Part shown: positions 6,633 through 8,762 of the stretch, piece after piece
Numbering within the stretch: position 1 is the stretch's first letter
Layout: every line of letters starts with the position of its first letter
NCBI GenBank assembly: GCA_000434995.1
Contig: FR895309.1
Location: forward strand, 33,869 to 42,630
DNA from: Firmicutes bacterium CAG:341
GTDB lineage: Bacteria > Bacillota > Clostridia > Oscillospirales > Acutalibacteraceae
Length of the DNA stretch: 8,762 nucleotides
Reading direction: 5' to 3'
Made by a program: the position numbers and the translations under genes
Notes under the pieces: model-generated
Seen by the model: only the letters and a program-made list of their open reading frames with translations
Database searches by the model: none
What the model was told of the DNA's origin: nothing

Positions 6633-8095
6633 TATTCTTCCTCCCCGCTTGCGTTTAAAGCAGTCATAACCGCTTTTGCTTTATTTATGCACTCATTATG
6701 TTCTTTCACTGCAACGGAATCGGCTACAATGCCTGCACCGGAGCGAACATATACCTTTCCGCGCTTTTTATATGCCAGGCGAATTGCAATGCAGGTATCA
6801 AGATTTCCTGTTAAATCAATATATCCCACTGCACCGCCGTAAATACCGCGCTTGTTGTTTTCAAGTTCGTTTATTATTTGCATAGCCCTGATTTTCGGTG
6901 CGCCTGAAAGTGTGCCTGCCGGCAAAACTGCATCTACCGCATCAAGTGCTGTTTTATCATCTCTTATTTCACCCGTCACGGTTGAACCGATATGCATCAC
7001 ATGGCTAAACTTTAATATTTGATGATATTTGCTTACCTTAACACTGCCGAACTTGCTGATTTTTCCTAAATCGTTTCGTCCTAAATCCACAAGCATATTA
7101 TGCTCTGCAAGTTCTTTAGGGTCTTTTAAAAGTTCAGCTTCAAGCTTTAAATCTTCCTTACTTGTTTTGCCCCTTGCCCTTGTGCCTGCCAGCGGATAAG
7201 TGCTTAACTTTCCGTCTTTTAGCTTTACAAGGGTTTCCGGTGAAGCACCTGCCATTTCAATATCATTACTTGAAAAATAAAACATATAAGGCGAAGGATT
7301 AAGCTTTCTTAAACTCTTATATGTGTTAAAAAGCGAACCCTCCATCTCGGCTTCAAGCCTGTTTGATAAAACAACCTGAAAAATATCGCCCTCTTTTATG
7401 TAATCCTTGGCTTTTTCCACCATATCGGTATACTGCTTTTCATTAAATAAAGGCTTAAATTCGGTTTTTATCTTCGGCTTTTCAATTTCAGCTTCTTCAC
7501 CGTTTATAATAATGTTTTTCATTATTTCAAGCTCTTTTGATGCAATCCTGTAATTTTCTTCAAGATTATCAAGCTGCATATTTACTATAAGGATGATTTC
7601 GTTTTTTCTGTTATCAAACGCTATAACTTTATCAAACAGCATTAAATCAACATCTTTAAAGTTTCCGTCGTCATTGGCGTCAAGCTTTAAGCTCGGCTCG
7701 GCATATTTTACATAATCATATCCAAAGTAGCCTACAAGCCCGCCCGTAAAATTAGGAAGTTCCTCAATCTTCGGTGCTTTATGCTCGGCAAGAATTTGGT
7801 TAATATATTTTCTTGGGTCGCCCACACATTTTTTAACACCGAATGAATCAATAACCGTTACATTATAATTTGTGCAGCTTACTTCTGCTTTAGGGTCATA
7901 TCCTAAAAATGTATAATGCCCTGTTTCATTAGCATCATCGCACGATTCAAGCATATAGCAGTGCGAACTCACATTTTTAAGCTTTTTTAAAACCTTTAGC
8001 GGTGTTACATCCGCCTTAAGCCTTGTGCTTAAAGCTACGGTGCAATAATCTTGATATTTTTCTTTGATTTCATCAACAGTCGGTTTAATCTTCAT
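6632..8095 (-). CDS. trpE: Anthranilate synthase component I
   Basis: TrpE converts chorismate to anthranilate, using ammonia delivered by TrpG, in the first committed step of tryptophan synthesis. Numbered from the start chosen here (487 residues, normal length), the N-terminal domain carries LES at 49-51, the element that binds tryptophan for feedback inhibition. The chorismate-utilising domain shows GASPE (283-287), PLAGTRARG (301-309), AEHNMLVDLGRND (330-342), GTLSGAPKIRAMQ (394-406) and GAGIVADS (453-460). The Ala in PLAGT argues for anthranilate synthase rather than aminodeoxychorismate synthase (PabB), which has Lys there. There are two in-frame ATGs, at 8101 and 8095. AAGAGG at 8108-8103 sits 7 bases before the second but almost touches the first, so 8095 is preferred. 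An earlier AAGAGG, 13 bases before 8101, keeps the longer form possible. The stop overlaps the trpG start as TAATG, which suggests coupled translation of the two subunits. There is no tryptophan residue. Confidence 0.97.
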   Translation of the reverse strand: MKIKPTVDEIKEKYQDYCTVALSTRLKADVTPLKVLKKLKNVSSHCYMLESCDDANETGHYTFLGYDPKAEVSCTNYNVTVIDSFGVKKCVGDPRKYINQILAEHKAPKIEELPNFTGGLVGYFGYDYVKYAEPSLKLDANDDGNFKDVDLMLFDKVIAFDNRKNEIILIVNMQLDNLEENYRIASKELEIMKNIIINGEEAEIEKPKIKTEFKPLFNEKQYTDMVEKAKDYIKEGDIFQVVLSNRLEAEMEGSLFNTYKSLRKLNPSPYMFYFSSNDIEMAGASPETLVKLKDGKLSTYPLAGTRARGKTSKEDLKLEAELLKDPKELAEHNMLVDLGRNDLGKISKFGSVKVSKYHQILKFSHVMHIGSTVTGEIRDDKTALDAVDAVLPAGTLSGAPKIRAMQIINELENNKRGIYGGAVGYIDLTGNLDTCIAIRLAYKKRGKVYVRSGAGIVADSVAVKEHNECINKAKAVMTALNASGEEE

Positions 8096-8130
8096 TTTCA
8101 TTCCTCTTGTCTTTCCTCTTGCAAAAGGGT

Positions 8131-8414
8131 AACAAAAAAAGCCCTCGGTAATACTATTGTATTACCAAGGGCGAAAATTACTTTCCGTGGTGCCACCTTG
8201 TTTTATGGGTAACCATACACTTTGCAAGATACTATCATATCTCCGACCACTAACGCAGGTCATCGCGTTACGGAATACTAAGCCTAAGCTTTTCACCGTA
8301 CCCTCAACGGTCCATTTAACAAGCCGTTTACTGCTTTCATCCCAGCACCGAAAGCTCTCTGTGAGTTCGTATCTCGTTTTTATCTCCGTTTCAACGGTTT
8401 ACATTTTAAATTGT
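8131..8414 (-). promoter_or_regulatory. Tryptophan T-box riboswitch leader
   Basis: This is an untranslated leader that senses the charging of tRNA-Trp and controls trp operon transcription. The base of stem I pairs AACGG (8390-8386) with CCGTT (8310-8306). It opens into a specifier loop with AGATA on the 5' side and the codon TGG (8314-8312) followed by A on the 3' side, which reads tRNA-Trp. AACGAG/CTTGTT forms the next helix. The conserved AGAGAGC and GCTGGGA elements of the distal stem I lie at about 8361-8339. A perfect TAACGC/GCGTTA hairpin (8270-8251) is probably stem III. The T-box proper, AAGGTGGCACCACGG, is at 8199-8185. Its bulge TGGC (8195-8192) can pair with GCCA, meaning discriminator base G, as expected for bacterial tRNA-Trp. 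The antiterminator pairs AAGG with CCTT and CGGAAA with TTTTCG. It uses the bases at 8171-8167 that the terminator also needs. The helices were paired by eye. Confidence 0.93.
8134..8172 (-). terminator. T-box-controlled terminator of the trp leader
   Basis: GCCCTTGGTAATAC (8172-8159) pairs with GTATTACCGAGGGC (8154-8141) around the loop AATA. This gives 14 pairs including one U-G, followed by seven U (8140-8134). The 5' arm shares CCCTT with the antiterminator, so the two structures exclude each other. The hairpin ends about 40 bases before trpE. Transcription should stop here when tRNA-Trp is charged. Confidence 0.95.
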
Positions 8415-8420
8415 GTATTT

Positions 8421-8449
8421 ATATTATCACACTAAAGTGATGATGTCAA
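8421..8449 (-). promoter_or_regulatory. Sigma-A promoter of the trp operon
   Basis: On the minus strand TTGACA (8449-8444) and TAATAT (8426-8421) are separated by exactly 17 bases. This is a full-consensus -35 box and a one-mismatch -10 box. Transcription should begin near 8414, just ahead of the T-box leader. A promoter this strong fits control by leader termination rather than by weak initiation. Confidence 0.88.
8426..8441 (-). promoter_or_regulatory. Inverted repeat in the trp promoter spacer, possible operator
   Basis: On the minus strand, ATCAC and GTGAT form inverted arms around six bases (TTTAGT). The element fills the spacer and touches the -10 box. A shorter overlapping palindrome, CACT-TT-AGTG, is nested inside it. 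A dimeric repressor bound here would block RNA polymerase. It does not resemble the enterobacterial TrpR operator (CTAGTTAACTAG type). It may also be chance in a short AT-rich spacer, so the operator role is inference. Confidence 0.35.
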
Positions 8450-8468
8450 GATAAATTAAAAATTTCCG

Positions 8469-8717
8469 TTAAAACACAGAAATATCAACAACCTTGTCCC
8501 AAATGTTTTTTAACAACTCATTTTCAATTTTTGCATTATTCATAAAATCTTCTGCTTTATAAAACTCGACGGGTTCTTTGTAAAATTCGCAAAATGAAAT
8601 TCCTTCTTGCTTTGAGTCATTTACAAAATAAGTTACCGAATACCGTTTACCTTTATATGTAAATTCGACTTCATCACCCATCTCTATCCAGTTTTTGAAA
8701 TTTTCAAAATCATTCAT
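8469..8717 (-). CDS. Small hypothetical protein, 82 residues
   Basis: I do not recognise this protein and assign no function. It is 82 residues long, acidic, and has no signal peptide, membrane segment or cysteine cluster. The N-terminal part (residues 8-32) reads as an amphipathic helix followed by beta strands around GDEVEFTYKGKRYSVTYF. A second strand-like block, ISFCEFYKEP, lies at about 40-49, and the C-terminal third looks helical. The ATG at 8717 is the only reasonable start, because an in-frame TGA sits three codons upstream. AAGGAG at 8734-8729 lies 11 bases before the ATG, slightly far but acceptable. The gene points the same way as the trp operon. Its stop is only about 20 bases before the trp -35 box, and no hairpin terminator is visible between them. 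Some read-through into the trp leader is therefore possible. Its reality rests on the ribosome site and protein-like composition. Confidence 0.7.
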   Translation of the reverse strand: MNDFENFKNWIEMGDEVEFTYKGKRYSVTYFVNDSKQEGISFCEFYKEPVEFYKAEDFMNNAKIENELLKNIWDKVVDISVF

Positions 8718-8762
8718 CAGTTTTCATTCTCCTTCCATTTACCCACCTATGCCTATGTGGCA

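Noticed and set aside
8293..8340. Possible Trp-rich leader peptide for classical attenuation upstream of trpE
   Set aside because: The 15-codon frame starting at 8340 has no Trp codon in frame and no ribosome site. The UGG in this region is the T-box specifier, and the full T-box structure explains the control.
8339..8390. TRAP-type (Bacillus) binding site in the trp leader
   Set aside because: Only about four GAG triplets occur, irregularly spaced. TRAP sites have about eleven GAG/UAG repeats two or three bases apart.
8740..8762. Tandem CCTATG CCTATG at the right edge as a repeat or CRISPR remnant
   Set aside because: Two copies of a six-base word without spacers or extension are expected by chance. 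No CRISPR-like periodicity is present anywhere in the window.

Overview
The window is a low-GC stretch in which every convincing gene lies on the minus strand, so it reads right to left. Gram-positive signals suggest a Firmicute of the class Clostridia, probably a gut anaerobe. These signals are strong AGGAGG-type ribosome sites, textbook sigma-A promoters, a tRNA-dependent T-box leader and simple hairpin-plus-U terminators. Placement below class is a guess.

Layout, right to left. (1) 8717-8469: a small 82-residue protein that I do not recognise. (2) 8449-8421: a near-consensus promoter with an inverted repeat in its spacer. (3) About 8414-8131: a tryptophan T-box riboswitch. It has a UGG specifier, a UGGC acceptor-binding bulge, an antiterminator and a competing terminator. 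(4) 8095-1763: a complete tryptophan operon, trpE-trpG-trpD-trpC-trpF-trpB-trpA. Its genes overlap or nearly abut, and a strong terminator follows at 1751-1717. (5) 1619-1591: a second promoter driving a two-gene membrane operon, an NfeD/YbbJ-like protein (1535-1098) and a QmcA/paraslipin-type SPFH protein (1061-138). (6) 137-1: non-coding sequence with an imperfect hairpin.

How the genes work together. TrpE and TrpG form anthranilate synthase. TrpD, TrpF, TrpC and the TrpA/TrpB tryptophan synthase then convert anthranilate to L-tryptophan. Uncharged tRNA-Trp should stabilise the leader antiterminator, so the operon is read only when charged tRNA-Trp runs low. The seven enzymes contain only three tryptophans in about 2,110 residues. 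The 534 residues of the flanking proteins contain seven. The NfeD/SPFH pair is an independent unit that probably builds a membrane-anchored oligomer.

I found no clearly new system. Most of the window is a well-made example of known biology. The points most worth a second look are the palindrome inside the trp promoter, the tryptophan depletion, the Glu in place of the catalytic Asp in TrpA, the unidentified 82-residue gene just upstream and the hairpin in the left-end intergenic region.
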